Of a stretch of 6,960 nt of DNA, positions 6,329 to 6,960 are shown piece by piece. Position numbers and translations under genes: made by a program. The notes beneath the pieces were generated by a model. That model was not told the DNA's origin. It worked only from the letters and a program-made list of their open reading frames with translations, and searched no databases. The stretch lies in contig JAFAXJ010000008.1 in assembly GCA_019241095.1 (NCBI GenBank), positions 1-6,960 on the forward strand. The letters run 5' to 3'. This DNA is from Verrucomicrobiota bacterium (GTDB lineage: Bacteria; Verrucomicrobiota; Verrucomicrobiia; Chthoniobacterales; JAFAMB01). Every line of letters begins with the position of its first letter. Position 1 is the first letter of the stretch.

Positions 6329-6960
6329 CTAACTTCTTGAGACACCTTTTGCCGCGGCAACTACCATCGATGCGGCTTCCGCAAGATCCGAGGCGGTTTG
6401 GATGGGCAGTTTAGAGTCTTCCAGCAACTGTTTGCCAACTTCAACGTTGGTTCCTTCCAGACGCACTACTAAAGGCACAGGCAGACTAACCGCCTTGACT
6501 GCGTTGATGATTCCCTGCGCGATAATGTCACAACGCATAATGCCGCCAAATATGTTCACCAGGATCGCTTTCACGTTCTGATCCGAAACAAGAATCTTGA
6601 AAGCTTCGGTCACCTGCTCTTCGCTGGCACCGCCGCCTACATCCAGAAAGTTAGCTGGCTCGCCGCCAGCATATTGAATGATGTCCATAGTTGCCATGGC
6701 AAGGCCGGCGCCGTTCACCAGGCAGGCTATGTCACCGTCCAGTCCAACATAATTCAAACTGTACCGGGATGCCTCGACTTCGCGCGGATCCTCCTCACCA
6801 ATGTCGCGCATCTGCAAAATCTCTCTATGACGATAGAGGGCGTTATCGTCGAAATTAAATTTGGCGTCCAGCGCAAGGACGGTTCCAGTTTTCGTCACCA
6901 CCACCGGATTGATTTCTACTAACGAACAGTCCAAGGCCGCGAACATCCGATACAAGTTTA
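6329..6960 (-). CDS. sucC: Succinyl-CoA ligase beta subunit, N-terminus beyond the right edge
   Basis: The C-terminal 209 residues of SucC are present; the full family length is about 390, so a little under half of the gene lies outside the window. The beta subunit holds the ATP-grasp nucleotide site and the succinate site and pairs with SucD. The visible part begins in the end of the ATP-grasp domain with [16 protein letters not shown] and [16 protein letters not shown]. The CoA-ligase domain follows with [20 protein letters not shown], the [13 protein letters not shown] block, [17 protein letters not shown] and [15 protein letters not shown]. The reading frame stays open to the edge, and the TTG at 6955 falls inside the gene, so it should not be taken as the start. 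The stop TAG lies 11 bases before sucD. The residues that set ADP or GDP preference lie in the missing half. Confidence 0.97.
   Translation of the reverse strand, partial: NLYRMFAALDCSLVEINPVVVTKTGTVLALDAKFNFDDNALYRHREILQMRDIGEEDPREVEASRYSLNYVGLDGDIACLVNGAGLAMATMDIIQYAGGEPANFLDVGGGASEEQVTEAFKILVSDQNVKAILVNIFGGIMRCDIIAQGIINAVKAVSLPVPLVVRLEGTNVEVGKQLLEDSKLPIQTASDLAEAASMVVAAAKGVSRS

Noticed and set aside
6953..6955. TTG as the start of sucC
   Set aside because: The reading frame stays open to the window edge and the product would lack most of the ATP-grasp domain; it is an internal leucine codon.
1..6960. tRNA, rRNA, CRISPR array, insertion sequence or phage genes
   Set aside because: I looked on both strands and saw no cloverleaf arms, spaced repeats, transposase motifs or terminal inverted repeats with target duplications.

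Overview
The window carries seven protein-coding genes, six on the minus strand and one on the plus strand, and no RNA gene, mobile element or CRISPR array that I can see. It joins two unrelated blocks: the edge of an exosortase/exopolysaccharide locus (about 1-4176) and the end of a TCA-cycle operon (4297-6960).

Block 1. On the minus strand, in transcription order, are an exosortase (2715-1726), an EpsI-type exosortase-associated protein (1691-957) and a WecG/TagA/CpsF-family glycosyltransferase (774 to the left edge, C-terminus cut off). On the plus strand, divergent from the exosortase across a 273-base spacer, is a GT61-type (DUF563) glycosyltransferase (2989-4176). Exosortases are multi-pass membrane transpeptidases that process proteins with a PEP-CTERM-like tail, and their genes often sit in exopolysaccharide loci with EpsI and WecG-type glycosyltransferases. 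The likely joint role is making and exporting a surface polysaccharide and sorting tailed surface proteins. No tailed substrate protein is encoded in this window.

Block 2. On the minus strand are sucC (C-terminal 209 residues, N-terminus beyond the right edge), sucD and a citrate synthase gene. Both gene junctions are exactly 11 bases, so this looks like one transcript. The enzymes act at two separate steps of the TCA cycle: succinyl-CoA ligase (succinyl-CoA to succinate) and citrate synthase (acetyl-CoA plus oxaloacetate to citrate). The GT61 gene and the citrate synthase gene converge, with 120 bases between their stop codons.

Organism. Exosortase plus EpsI implies a diderm bacterium with an exopolysaccharide locus. 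The short (376 aa) citrate synthase of the Bacillus/archaeal type, the weak Shine-Dalgarno sequences and the exosortase style suggest the PVC group, possibly Verrucomicrobiota. This is inference from protein style only and was not tested by any search.

Nothing here is clearly a new biological system. The points most worth a second look are the unpaired exosortase, the sucC-sucD-citrate synthase gene order, and the repeat-rich divergent spacer.
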